Shown: piece after piece, positions 1 to 8,506 of the stretch
Numbering within the stretch: position 1 is the stretch's first letter
Layout: every line of letters starts with the position of its first letter
Assembly (NCBI GenBank): GCA_017539645.1
Contig: JAFYCM010000089.1
Span: forward strand, 39,641 to 103,640
Reading direction: 5' to 3'
Length of the DNA: 64,000 bases
Source: Bacteroidales bacterium
Lineage (GTDB): Bacteria > Bacteroidota > Bacteroidia > Bacteroidales > Marinilabiliaceae
The notes under the pieces: model-generated
Seen by the model: the letters and a program-made list of their open reading frames with translations, nothing else
Database searches by the model: none
Told to the model about the DNA's origin: nothing
Program-made: the position numbers and the translations under genes

Positions 1-772
1 CAAGATTTTCTGCAATGGTGCGCACCGCCGAATCGCCCTGCAAGCTCTCGCGCTCCAACCCAATGAGATGGAACTTGCATTGCGGACAGAGCGCCGCCAT
101 CTCGTACCAATACGAAGCCGCACTCCAATCTGCCTCAACTCTGTTTTGCACTGGCGTGTAGCGTCCTTCTGGAATATTTATGGTGTGGTCGTTCCATTCG
201 CCCTGTACGCCGTAGCTCTTCATCGTAGCGAGCGTCATAGCTATGTATGGGCGCGAATTGATTTTGCCTTCAAGTTCAATATATAGTCCGCCTTTTACCA
301 TTGGCGCTATCATCATCAATGCCGATATATATTGGCTACTTACGTTGCCCGGCAGCGTCACTTTGCCGCCTTGTAGTTCTTTACCTACAATCTTGAGCGG
401 CGGGAAGCCTTCGTTTTCTACGTATTGAATATCGGCGCCCAACGTGCGGAGAGCGTCAACGAGCAATCCAATCGGGCGTTGCTTCATGCGCTCACTGCCC
501 GTGATGATATGCTCGCCTGGTAGCAATGCCAAGTACGCCGTAAGGAAGCGCATCGATGTACCTGCCGCGCCAACATCCACAAGCGAGCAATCGCTCTCGA
601 CGGCTTTTAGCATTACGCGTGTATCGTCGCTATCGGAAATATTTTCGGGTTTGTATGGGCTGTGGCACAACACGTTGATGAGCAACAAACGGTTGCTTAT
701 GCTCTTCGATGTCGGCAGTGTGATGTCGGCTGAACGAAACGCAGAACGACGCAATACATATTGTTTCGCCAT
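1..772 (-). CDS. aroA: 3-phosphoshikimate 1-carboxyvinyltransferase (EPSP synthase), C-terminus off the window
   Basis: The minus-strand frame starts at the ATG at 772 and stays open to the left edge, so about 257 residues are seen of a protein usually about 400-430 long. I recognise the family from the N-terminal substrate-binding motif KSISNR, the segment GAAGTSMRFLTA (about residues 69-80) and the RMKQRPIG segment. The enzyme joins phosphoenolpyruvate to shikimate 3-phosphate in the cytoplasm, the sixth step of chorismate synthesis. It lies 2 bases after the stop of aroB, so the two are probably translated from one message. The missing C-terminal half is an effect of the window edge, not a real truncation. 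Confidence 0.93.
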   Translation of the reverse strand, partial: MAKQYVLRRSAFRSADITLPTSKSISNRLLLINVLCHSPYKPENISDSDDTRVMLKAVESDCSLVDVGAAGTSMRFLTAYLALLPGEHIITGSERMKQRPIGLLVDALRTLGADIQYVENEGFPPLKIVGKELQGGKVTLPGNVSSQYISALMMIAPMVKGGLYIELEGKINSRPYIAMTLATMKSYGVQGEWNDHTINIPEGRYTPVQNRVEADWSAASYWYEMAALCPQCKFHLIGLERESLQGDSAVRTIAENL

Positions 773-774
773 AC

Positions 775-1848
775 CTATTTACTATTTACGTTTATATAAT
801 TACGAAGCTCAGCCTCAATCTCGTTCGCCGGAATAATTTGGTCGATAATTATTTCGCCAATGCGCGGCAGAAGCGTAAAGTTGATACCTCTCGAATCGTT
901 TTTCTTGTCGTGCGTCATCAATTCGATGAGTTCGGGCAGGTCGTTTTCGGTGTAGCTAAACTTGCCATAGCGTTTCTCTATTTCGGCAGCCACACGCTCG
1001 GCTTCGTTTCTGTCGAGTCCAACCTTTGCGGCACTCATACGTAGCTCGCAAACCATGCCGTATGCCACAGCATAACCATGCAAAATAGGCCGCTGATGGC
1101 GCATAGCAAAGGTCTCGAATGCATGACCGAATGTATGTCCGAAGTTCAGCGCCTTACGAACGCCTTTCTCCTTCGGATCTTCTGTAACAAAGTAATTTTT
1201 TATACCTATCGACTCACCAACAAGCGTTTGCAGCACACCGAAGTCGGGTTTATCGAAGTCGAATGCGAGCAATTTTTCTAGCGACGCAGCGTCGTGTATC
1301 AGCGCGTGCTTGAGCATCTCGGCAAAACCCGAAAGCAGATTTGCCTTGTCGAGTGTCTTCAGGAAGTCGCTGCATATAAGTACCGATTTGGCTATCGAAA
1401 AAACGCCAATCTCGTTTTTCAATCCGCCAAGGTTCATGCCCGTCTTGCCACCAATCGACGCATCAACTTGCGCGAGAAGTGTTGTAGGTATATTTATAAA
1501 CTCAATGCCTCGCTTGAATGTCGATGCGCAGAAACCGCCGAGGTCGCACGGCATGCCGCCGCCTATATTTATAAGTAGCGAACGACGGTTTGCCCCATGT
1601 TCGCTTAGGAAATTCCAAATTTGGAGCGCCGATTCGTAATTCTTATAGTCATCGCCTTGACGAATCTCTATCACATTTGAATCAGAGAGCTTTTCTACTC
1701 CACGAACCAAGTCGTAGCAGAACTTGCGCGAACCTTGGTCCACAACAATGAATATTTGTTTTGCATCATAGTCGGCTACGAGACACGACAAATCGGCGCG
1801 CAGGTCATCAGTACCTACGACATTACATTTTTTTGCTATTGAATACAT
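775..1848 (-). CDS. aroB: 3-dehydroquinate synthase
   Basis: 357 residues, normal family length. It converts DAHP to 3-dehydroquinate, step two of the shikimate pathway, with NAD and a metal ion. Visible signatures are the NAD-binding GGG segment at 97-99, the conserved stretch PTTLLAQVDASIGGKTG (about 121-137), and the likely metal ligands Glu177 (GFAEMLKH), His238 (NFGHTFGH) and His258 (HGYAVA). The residues after the GGG are MPCDLGG rather than the commoner VVGDLAG type, a local variant within an otherwise intact enzyme. It directly precedes aroA in the same direction, so these are two shikimate enzymes in one operon. Confidence 0.95.
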   Translation of the reverse strand: MYSIAKKCNVVGTDDLRADLSCLVADYDAKQIFIVVDQGSRKFCYDLVRGVEKLSDSNVIEIRQGDDYKNYESALQIWNFLSEHGANRRSLLINIGGGMPCDLGGFCASTFKRGIEFINIPTTLLAQVDASIGGKTGMNLGGLKNEIGVFSIAKSVLICSDFLKTLDKANLLSGFAEMLKHALIHDAASLEKLLAFDFDKPDFGVLQTLVGESIGIKNYFVTEDPKEKGVRKALNFGHTFGHAFETFAMRHQRPILHGYAVAYGMVCELRMSAAKVGLDRNEAERVAAEIEKRYGKFSYTENDLPELIELMTHDKKNDSRGINFTLLPRIGEIIIDQIIPANEIEAELRNYINVNSK

Positions 1849-1868
1849 ATTGAGTTGTTGTCTATTCC

Positions 1869-2627
1869 TTACTTCACGCCTTTCTTCTCGCCATTCACGT
1901 AGATTTCGGTGCGTATAAGTTTCTTTTGGTTATTATATATATACCACTCGCCATTTTTCAACTCGCCATCCACGAAATCGCCCTTTCTGTCGGGACGACC
2001 ATCAAGGTAGTAAAGCGTGAACTTACCCGTTCCCTTGAATCCTGCGTTACCATCGACGGGAGCGGTGGGGGCATCAATATCTTTAGCGCCACTGAATTTG
2101 CCGCCTTCGTCATACATACGCTCTGCAGTCTTTACGCCGTTGGAGTTGTATATCGATAGCGTGCCAGTAATCTTGCCGCCTTTCCACGTGCCGTCGTACA
2201 TAGTCTTACCGTTGTCGTGGTAGTATACTTGATGTCCTTCACGTTTTCCGCGGCGGTTATAGTTGAATTTGCAATATGGATTTCCATTTTCATAGTTACG
2301 TTCATAAGCGCCTTCCCAGTGGTCGACATTCCATATGCCATGCTCTTGCACAACACCATTTTCGTAGTAGAATGTTGCCTCGCCCTGAGCCATTCCAGCT
2401 GTGTAGGTTACCTTCGATACACAAATGCCCTTCGCATTAGTGGTGGTCCACACACCGTTTTTTTTGCCATCTACATATTCACCCACCATCACTGAGCCGT
2501 TTTTGTCTTCCTCGCGCCATTGACCAGTCTTCAAGCCCTCCGCGGTCTTCTGGTTCAACTCCTGCGCCGCCGCCATGCTCGTCAACGTTATCAATAATAG
2601 TATGGTGTTCAGTAGAAACTTCATCAT
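1869..2627 (-). CDS. Secreted MORN-repeat (YwqK-like) protein
   Basis: 252 residues. The first 21 residues are a classical signal peptide (hydrophobic core LLNTILLLITL, cleavage near AAAQ), so the protein is exported to the periplasm or surface. The mature part is a run of MORN_2-type repeats of about 20-25 residues, recognisable by the recurring pattern Y.NG....G.W....G (for example YYENGVVQEHGIW, YERNYENGNPYC, YYHDNGKTMYDGTW). Such repeats form beta-hairpin ladders and are very common in secreted Bacteroidota proteins; databases often label them YwqK-family antitoxin by similarity only. There is no catalytic motif. It lies 20 bases upstream of aroB on the same strand, but its function is unlikely to be linked. 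Confidence 0.8.
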   Translation of the reverse strand: MMKFLLNTILLLITLTSMAAAQELNQKTAEGLKTGQWREEDKNGSVMVGEYVDGKKNGVWTTTNAKGICVSKVTYTAGMAQGEATFYYENGVVQEHGIWNVDHWEGAYERNYENGNPYCKFNYNRRGKREGHQVYYHDNGKTMYDGTWKGGKITGTLSIYNSNGVKTAERMYDEGGKFSGAKDIDAPTAPVDGNAGFKGTGKFTLYYLDGRPDRKGDFVDGELKNGEWYIYNNQKKLIRTEIYVNGEKKGVK

Positions 2628-2863
2628 TTTACATTTGACGCCTAATTTACTGAACTTTACACATAAAGTTCAAATCATTGTAAAGATTTGTTATTTTATA
2701 CTTCGCCGTAGTCATAAATATTGGCACAAATATCAGTTATAAAAAGTAGGCATAAATATCAGCAAATCAACATAATACATTTCTATTTACACGCTTATTT
2801 CTTCATTCTTATGATATGTACAAGCGCCATAAATAGTTATACGCAAAAACCACATCAACAAAT
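2628..2863. other. Intergenic region between divergent genes
   Basis: This AT-rich spacer holds no ORF and no RNA gene that I can recognise. Its right end runs into the promoter of the methyltransferase gene. A short repeated word (AAATATCAG at two places near 2727 and 2753) is the only pattern seen, and I attach no function to it. Confidence 0.5.
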
Positions 2864-2871
2864 TATCTTTG
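2864..2871 (+). promoter_or_regulatory. -7 promoter element TATCTTTG, almost at the start codon
   Basis: Exact match to the Bacteroidota TAnnTTTG element, ending only 4 bases before the ATG at 2876. With the normal element-to-start distance, transcription would begin at or within a couple of bases of the start codon, giving a leaderless or near-leaderless mRNA. Confidence 0.6.
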
Positions 2872-2875
2872 CGCC

Positions 2876-3751
2876 ATGATAGTAGATTTTGGTAAAGATT
2901 ACGAGCTTATAGACACAGGCGATTTCGAGAAACTCGAGCGCTTTGGTCAGTACATATTACGCCGCCCCGAACCGCAAGCCATCTGGCCCAAGGCTCTGTC
3001 CGACAGTGAATGGCAACGCGCCGATGCGTGGTTTGAACTCAACGAAGAGGCCACCAACAAAAGCGACCGCGGCACTTGGCATGTGCGCAAAGGCATGTCC
3101 GACAAGTGGTTCATCTCATACTCTCACGGCAACATGAAACTTACGTTTCGCTTGGGTATGACTTCGTTCAAGCACGTCGGACTATTCCCCGAGCAAGCCA
3201 ACAATTGGGATTATATCTACGATCATTTGAATGGCAAGATTGAAAATCCCGAAGTTCTCAACCTCTTTGCCTACACTGGCGGAGCAACATTAGCTGCCAA
3301 AGCCGCTGGCGCCGACGTCACTCACCTCGACGCTGTAAAACAAGTTGTCAATTGGGCACACGACAACATGGATGCCTCGCACCTCGACAATGTTCGTTGG
3401 ATGGTCGAAGATGCCATGACATACGTAGAACGCGCTGCACGCCGAGGCAAACGCTATCACGCCATAATACTCGACCCTCCCGCTTACGGACGCGGACCGA
3501 AAGGCGAGAAATGGATTTTCGAAGAGGCTATCGCTCCTTTGATGAAAGCTTGCAGCCAATTGCTCTACCCTACTGGCGGAATGGTAATTCTGAACCTTTA
3601 CTCAATGGGTTTCTCGCCGCTCGTTGCAGAAAACTTGCTACATTGCTATTTCCCGCAAGCCAAAGGCATCGAGTGCGACACACTGAGTTTTCGCGATAGA
3701 GCAGGACGCACTCTGCCATTGAGCGTTTTTGCAAGGTTTTCTACGCTATAA
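2876..3751 (+). CDS. Class I SAM-dependent RNA methyltransferase (RlmI/RlmK-like)
   Basis: 291 residues. The Rossmann methyltransferase core is clear: motif I NLFAYTGGATLA (129-140), the acidic loop HLDAVKQVVNWA (150-161), the adenine-contacting VEDAMTYV (177-184), and the catalytic-loop motif ILDPPAYGRGPKGEKW (198-213). The LDPP.. loop with downstream GRG is typical of the RlmI/RlmK group of 23S rRNA methyltransferases, although the family's N-terminal PUA domain is absent here. Substrate is therefore inferred: probably a nucleotide in rRNA. It is a single-gene unit with its own promoter, followed by the initiator tRNA gene. Confidence 0.8.
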   Translation: MIVDFGKDYELIDTGDFEKLERFGQYILRRPEPQAIWPKALSDSEWQRADAWFELNEEATNKSDRGTWHVRKGMSDKWFISYSHGNMKLTFRLGMTSFKHVGLFPEQANNWDYIYDHLNGKIENPEVLNLFAYTGGATLAAKAAGADVTHLDAVKQVVNWAHDNMDASHLDNVRWMVEDAMTYVERAARRGKRYHAIILDPPAYGRGPKGEKWIFEEAIAPLMKACSQLLYPTGGMVILNLYSMGFSPLVAENLLHCYFPQAKGIECDTLSFRDRAGRTLPLSVFARFSTL

Positions 3752-3779
3752 ACATTAACATTTTATAACACATGACATA

Positions 3780-3810
3780 TTGTTCAAGCTACGAATATGT
3801 CATAATTTTG
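3780..3810 (+). promoter_or_regulatory. Promoter of initiator tRNA
   Basis: TTG at 3780-3782, a 20-base spacer, then TAATTTTG at 3803-3810. Both elements and the spacing match the Bacteroidota housekeeping sigma consensus. The tRNA begins about 50 bases downstream. Confidence 0.75.
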
Positions 3811-3858
3811 CAAACGCAATTGAGACGAAACGATTCGCAAGAATCTTCAACAATACAT

Positions 3859-3930
<72 letters not shown>

Positions 3931-3936
3931 CTACAA

Positions 3937-3968
3937 CCGAAAAATCCGAAAAGATTTTTCGGTTTTTT
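3937..3968 (+). terminator. Rho-independent terminator after tRNA-fMet
   Basis: Perfect 10-bp stem CCGAAAAATC/GATTTTTCGG with a 6-base loop, followed by six T residues. It starts 6 bases after the tRNA. Confidence 0.85.
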
Positions 3969-4141
3969 GTTTTTATACGTACATAGTTACGCACTACGAA
4001 CGACCAAATACAAGTCACGAGAATTACGTCTCTGCAACATCTAATCTGCGCCATCGAAGCCTTCTGTGCGAGAATTCACATGCAGAACGAATGCACTCGT
4101 ATAGCTCCGTTCAATTCTTGTATTTCAACAAGCAAACAGTA

Positions 4142-4882
4142 TTATTTTTCCGACGGGAAGAGCTTATTCACCTCAAGAAGTGCAGCGTATGCAGCATTCT
4201 GTTCAGCCTGTTTTTTCGTTTTTCCTTCGCCAAACGACACATTGTTATCATCAACGATAACTTCAGAACTGAATGTTGGCACTTTGCTATCTTCCGACGC
4301 AACGATTTGCGTATTGAACCTCACCGCAACGTGCTGATGCTGCCCCCATTCCAATAGGCGCGACTTGTAGTTTTCTTCGCTACTGCCACTTTGGAACTTA
4401 CTTATACATTCATCACTTGCGATATGCTTGCGCACAAATCGGCGTGCAGCGCGCAAACCGCCATCGAGATAGATAGCCGCAACAAAAGCCTCCAAAGCAT
4501 CGCCTGGAAGGTGCGTATTTGAGATATTATGCGACGCTTTGTAGTGTATTTTTCGGCAAAACGACAACGTCTTAGCAACGTTATTCAAGTGCTTACGACT
4601 AACAATCATAGCGCGCAAACTTGTAAGTTGACCTTCATTAGCATTGGGCATCTTTTCGTAGAGAATTTCAGCCACAATCATGTCTAATATAGCATCGCCA
4701 AGATACTCTAAGCGTTCATTGTTTTTTATGTGTTTATGATGCGCCGCAGAACGGTGTGTAAATGCGGTCTCGTACAGCGATAGATTACGTGGCAAGTAGC
4801 CTGCTGTACGACACACAAAAAAGAAAAACTTCCTTCCCTCTGGGGAAAGAAGTCTTGTAATGTCTGAGAAACAGAATTTCAA
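4142..4882 (-). CDS. rnc: Ribonuclease III
   Basis: 246 residues, normal length. The RNase III signature NERLEYLGDAILD is at 55-67, and the second catalytic block GDALEAFVAAIYLDGG at 127-142. The metal-binding residues are Glu57, Asp63 (LGD), Asp128 and Glu131. A double-stranded-RNA-binding domain follows at about 170-238, ending with the typical KKQAEQNAAYAALL helix. The enzyme cleaves double-stranded RNA in rRNA precursor processing and mRNA turnover. It is the last gene of an acpP-fabF-rnc operon, 3 bases after fabF; this order is common in Bacteroidales. Confidence 0.96.
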   Translation of the reverse strand: MKFCFSDITRLLSPEGRKFFFFVCRTAGYLPRNLSLYETAFTHRSAAHHKHIKNNERLEYLGDAILDMIVAEILYEKMPNANEGQLTSLRAMIVSRKHLNNVAKTLSFCRKIHYKASHNISNTHLPGDALEAFVAAIYLDGGLRAARRFVRKHIASDECISKFQSGSSEENYKSRLLEWGQHQHVAVRFNTQIVASEDSKVPTFSSEVIVDDNNVSFGEGKTKKQAEQNAAYAALLEVNKLFPSEK

Positions 4883-4885
4883 ATT

Positions 4886-6133
4886 TTATAGTGCTTTGAA
4901 GATTACAGTTGAGTTGTGACCGCCGAAACCAAAGGTATTCGACAGAGCAACCTTTACATCTCTCTTTTGCATCTTGTTGAACGTGAAGTTCAACTTATTA
5001 TCTATTTCTGGATCATCTTCGAAATGGTTGATAGTTGGAGGAACTATGCCATTTTCAATTGCTTTTACGCAAACGATAGCTTCGAGAGCACCCGTTGCAC
5101 CGAGCAAGTGACCAGTCATCGACTTAGTAGAGCTAATATTTAATTTATAAGCACTTTCGCCGAAGACTTTCAAAATAGCCTTCACCTCACCTTTATCGCC
5201 CATAGGAGTAGACGTGCCGTGAACGTTGATATAATCAACATCTTCAGGCTTCAAATTAGCATCTTTGAGTGCTGCTGCCATCACACGTGCTGCGCCATCG
5301 CCTTCTGGGTGTGGAGCTGTCAAGTGATATGCATCGCCCGAGAATGCGCCGCCTACCATCTCACAATAGATATGAGCGCCACGTTTCTTCGCGTGTTCAT
5401 ACTCTTCGAGAATCAAGCAAGCACCACCCTCACCCATCACGAAACCATCGCGACCTTTGTCGAATGGACGAGAAGCCGTCTTAGGATCATCGTTGCGGGT
5501 TGAAAGAGCTTTCATCGAGGTAAAGCCACCTACGCCAGGCTCTGCCAAAGCTGCCTCAGAACCACCACTGACAATAATATCAGCGCGACCGAGACGAATT
5601 TGGTCGAGTGCCGTTGCGATAGCATTCGTCGACGAAGCACAAGCTGCTATGGTACCAAAGTTTGGACCACCAAAACCATAACGGATTGAGATATAGCCAG
5701 GAGCTATGTCGGCAATCATTTTCGGAATGAAGAAAGGATTGAAACGTGGTGTTCCATCACCTTCACAAAATTCACGAACGCCATCATAAATAGTTTTGAT
5801 ACCGCCAATTCCAGCACCCCAAATAACACCTATTTGGTTTTTGTCTTCTACTTCTAAATCGAGCTTCGAATCTTTCACAGCCTCATCTGCTGCAACCACA
5901 GCATACTGAGTGAAGAGGTCAATTTTGCGAGCCTCTTTTACATCGAAGTACTTCGAAGGATCGTAGCCTTTTACCTCACAAGCGAAAGACGTTTTGAATT
6001 TGGAGGCATCAAAGCGCGTAATTGGCCCTGCACCACTAACTCCTTTTACAAGGTTTTCCCATGTTGTGGGAACATCATTTCCCAAAGGGGTAATCGCACC
6101 TATACCGGTAACTACTACTCTTCTTAACTCCAT
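4886..6133 (-). CDS. fabF: 3-oxoacyl-[ACP] synthase II
   Basis: 415 residues, full length. It condenses malonyl-ACP with acyl-ACP in fatty-acid chain elongation. The nucleophile is Cys165 in TIAACASSTNAI; the two catalytic histidines lie in VHGTSTPMGD (near residue 304) and KSMTGHLLGATGALEA (near 342), and the C-terminal glycine-rich FGFGGHN loop is present. It follows acpP by 26 bases, so the carrier protein and its main condensing enzyme are made together. No anomalies. Confidence 0.97.
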   Translation of the reverse strand: MELRRVVVTGIGAITPLGNDVPTTWENLVKGVSGAGPITRFDASKFKTSFACEVKGYDPSKYFDVKEARKIDLFTQYAVVAADEAVKDSKLDLEVEDKNQIGVIWGAGIGGIKTIYDGVREFCEGDGTPRFNPFFIPKMIADIAPGYISIRYGFGGPNFGTIAACASSTNAIATALDQIRLGRADIIVSGGSEAALAEPGVGGFTSMKALSTRNDDPKTASRPFDKGRDGFVMGEGGACLILEEYEHAKKRGAHIYCEMVGGAFSGDAYHLTAPHPEGDGAARVMAAALKDANLKPEDVDYINVHGTSTPMGDKGEVKAILKVFGESAYKLNISSTKSMTGHLLGATGALEAIVCVKAIENGIVPPTINHFEDDPEIDNKLNFTFNKMQKRDVKVALSNTFGFGGHNSTVIFKAL

Positions 6134-6159
6134 GTTTTACGGATTCGTCTGTATATTAA

Positions 6160-6396
6160 TTATTTTGCGTTATTCTCAATGTATGAGATAGCGTCACCAA
6201 CGGTGTTGATTTTTGCAGACTCGTCGTCAGGAATAGTAATATTGAATTGTTTTTCGAATTCCATGATTAACTCAACAGTGTCGAGAGAATCTGCGCCAAG
6301 ATCGTTTGTGAAGCTTGCTTCTGGAGTTACTTGGTCTGCTGAGATACCCAATTTGTCTACTATAATTGCTGTTACTTTTTCTGCAATTTCTGACAT
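6160..6396 (-). CDS. acpP: Acyl carrier protein
   Basis: 78 residues, acidic, with the phosphopantetheine site Ser37 in the signature [15 protein letters not shown]. It carries growing acyl chains during fatty-acid synthesis. First gene of the acpP-fabF-rnc operon. On the minus strand just upstream (around 6464) the sequence TTACTTTG resembles the TAnnTTTG element with one mismatch, which may be the operon promoter. Confidence 0.96.
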   Translation of the reverse strand: MSEIAEKVTAIIVDKLGISADQVTPEASFTNDLGADSLDTVELIMEFEKQFNITIPDDESAKINTVGDAISYIENNAK

Positions 6397-6536
6397 GGTT
6401 TTTTACGTTTAAGGTTATTAATACTTTATTTTCTGCTTAGAAACTTATTTTCTAAAAACAGCGCAAAGTAAATACTTAGAAAATTGTTTTTCAAATATAA
6501 GTGCTCTTTTTTGCAGACTTTTGACTTGCTTTAGTA

Positions 6537-6544
6537 TAATTTTG
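6537..6544 (+). promoter_or_regulatory. -7 promoter element TAATTTTG for purN
   Basis: Exact TAnnTTTG match 34 bases before the purN start codon. A TTTG at 6510-6513 may serve as the -33 element, though the 23-base spacer is longer than usual. Confidence 0.6.
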
Positions 6545-6578
6545 CTTATGTATCAAACTGTTATAAAACCGTCTGAAA

Positions 6579-7154
6579 TTGAAATACATAGCTATTTTCG
6601 CCTCTGGCGATGGCTCTAATGCCGAGAATATTGTTAACTATTTTTCAACTTCGAACCGCATTCGCGTGGGGGCTATCCTATGTAATAATGCCAATGCATA
6701 CGTAGTGGAACGCGCTAAAAAGTTGGGCGTTCAATGCTTCGTTTTTAGCAAACAACAGTTAAATGAAACGGGCGAAGTGACGGCATACCTGCACCGCAAT
6801 AACATTTCTTTTATAGTTTTGGCGGGATTTCTTTGGCTTCTTCCGCAAGACATCACCGCGAAATACGACCATCGCATTCTAAACATTCACCCTTCGCTTT
6901 TGCCTAAGTATGGCGGGAAAGGTATGTATGGCAGCAAGGTTCACCAAGCAGTGATTGATGCTGGCGATGTAGTAAGCGGCATAACTATACATAGAGTGAA
7001 CGAATATTATGATGAAGGCGGCATTGTTTGCCAAAAGATGTGTACAGTTGAACCAACAGACACAGCAGAGTCGTTGGCGGCTAAAGTGCATGCGCTCGAA
7101 TATGAGTGGTATCCTAAAGTGATTGAAAATGAGGTTATAAATAATACATTATAG
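6579..7154 (+). CDS. purN: Phosphoribosylglycinamide formyltransferase, TTG start
   Basis: 191 residues. It transfers formyl from 10-formyl-THF to GAR, the third step of purine synthesis. Motifs: the N-terminal phosphate loop ASGDGSNAENI (9-19) and the catalytic set Asn102, His104 (ILNIHPSLLPKYGG) and Asp145 in the YYDEGG segment. The start codon is TTG at 6579. The nearest upstream in-frame codons run into a stop at 6564, and the upstream ATG at 6548 is out of frame, while TTG gives the N-terminus MKYIAIFASG expected for PurN. The loop has GDGSN where GSGTN is usual. A nucleoside transporter follows after 1 base. Confidence 0.93.
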   Translation: MKYIAIFASGDGSNAENIVNYFSTSNRIRVGAILCNNANAYVVERAKKLGVQCFVFSKQQLNETGEVTAYLHRNNISFIVLAGFLWLLPQDITAKYDHRILNIHPSLLPKYGGKGMYGSKVHQAVIDAGDVVSGITIHRVNEYYDEGGIVCQKMCTVEPTDTAESLAAKVHALEYEWYPKVIENEVINNTL

Positions 7155-7155
7155 T

Positions 7156-8421
7156 ATGAATATAAAATTGCGTCTAATAGTTATGAACTTCCTACAATTT
7201 GCAGTGTGGGGAGCATATTTGACATCGATGGGAGGTTTCCTTTCGTCGATTGGAATTGGTAGTAATATTGGTTGGTTTTATTCGATACAGGGGGTTGTGT
7301 CGATATTTATGCCAGCCATAATAGGTATAATAGCCGATCGTTGGGTTGAGGCGCAAAGGCTTATGGCCATTTGCCACGCGATAGCGGCTGCGGCAATGGG
7401 CTATGTGGGCTACATAGCTATGAATGGCGGCGTGACGTTCGCCGATATTTTCCCATTCTACACTTTGAGTGTTGCATTCTATATGCCTACGCTTGCACTG
7501 TCTAACTCAGTATCGTATAACGCGTTGGAGATTGCACATCTTGATACCATCACGGCATTCCCGCCCATTCGCGTGTTTGGCACGGTTGGTTTCATAGTAT
7601 CTATGTGGATAGTCGATTTAGTTGGCGTTCAGCATAGCTACGAACAATTCTTCGTGTCGGCAGGTTGGGAAGTTTTGCTCGTTGCATACGCACTGACGTT
7701 GCCACATTGCACCATAAAGAAAGATGCTTCGCACAAAGATTTGATTGATGCTTTCGGCTTGCGTGCATTCAAACTCTTCAAGGAGGGTCGCATAGCTACG
7801 TTCTTCATCTTCTCGATGCTTTTGGGCGTTTGCCTACAGATTACAAATGGCTACGCAAACACTTTCATAAGTAGTTTCGAAGCCGACGAGGCTTTCAAAG
7901 GTTCGTTCTTCGTGGAGCACGCCAATATTTTGATTTCGCTCTCGCAACTTTCTGAGACGTTCTGCATACTACTTATACCATTCTTTATGAAACATTTTGG
8001 TATAAAGCGAGTTATGCTGATAGCAATGTTTGCTTGGGTGCTGCGCTACGGATTTTTCGCCATCGGTTACCCTGTGATGCCAGGCATAATATGGCTAACT
8101 CTCTCAATGATTGTCTACGGCGTAGCGTTCGATTTCTTCAATATTTCGGGTTCGCTATTTATAGATAACTACACCGACAGTTCTATTCGTTCGAGCGCGC
8201 AAGGCTTGTTCTTCCTATTTACCAATGGTTTGGGCGCTTCTCTTGGTATGATAGTAGCACAAGCCGTAGTGAACTACGCTACCGAAAACGTCAACGGCTT
8301 AACGGTTGGTGATTGGCCATGGATTTGGATGGTATTTTCCGCATACGCACTGACGCTTTGCGTTCTTTTCACCATTCTCTTCAAGTTCGACGACAAAGTC
8401 GAAAGCAAGACGCAACAATAA
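7156..8421 (+). CDS. Nucleoside:H+ symporter, MFS (NupG/XapB-like)
   Basis: 421 residues with about 12 hydrophobic segments, the size and layout of the NHS family (NupG, XapB) of the major facilitator superfamily. The N-terminus (LRLIVMNFLQFAVWGAYL) and the IADRWV loop after the second segment are typical of nucleoside permeases. It probably imports purine or other nucleosides across the inner membrane. It starts 1 base after purN, so purine synthesis and nucleoside uptake are likely co-expressed, and the unit ends at a strong terminator. The exact substrate cannot be read from sequence. Confidence 0.85.
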   Translation: MNIKLRLIVMNFLQFAVWGAYLTSMGGFLSSIGIGSNIGWFYSIQGVVSIFMPAIIGIIADRWVEAQRLMAICHAIAAAAMGYVGYIAMNGGVTFADIFPFYTLSVAFYMPTLALSNSVSYNALEIAHLDTITAFPPIRVFGTVGFIVSMWIVDLVGVQHSYEQFFVSAGWEVLLVAYALTLPHCTIKKDASHKDLIDAFGLRAFKLFKEGRIATFFIFSMLLGVCLQITNGYANTFISSFEADEAFKGSFFVEHANILISLSQLSETFCILLIPFFMKHFGIKRVMLIAMFAWVLRYGFFAIGYPVMPGIIWLTLSMIVYGVAFDFFNISGSLFIDNYTDSSIRSSAQGLFFLFTNGLGASLGMIVAQAVVNYATENVNGLTVGDWPWIWMVFSAYALTLCVLFTILFKFDDKVESKTQQ

Positions 8422-8443
8422 GCATACATATATATGTATATAC

Positions 8444-8479
8444 AAACCCCGCTGCATGTAGATCATACGGCGGGGTTTT
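8444..8479 (+). terminator. Terminator after purN-transporter operon
   Basis: Stem AAACCCCGC/GCGGGGTTT with a 17-base loop, followed by a short T run. It may also work weakly in the opposite direction for the minus-strand operon that ends at 8507. Confidence 0.75.
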
Positions 8480-8506
8480 AGTTTGTTAGCGCACGAGCTT
8501 CAATAC

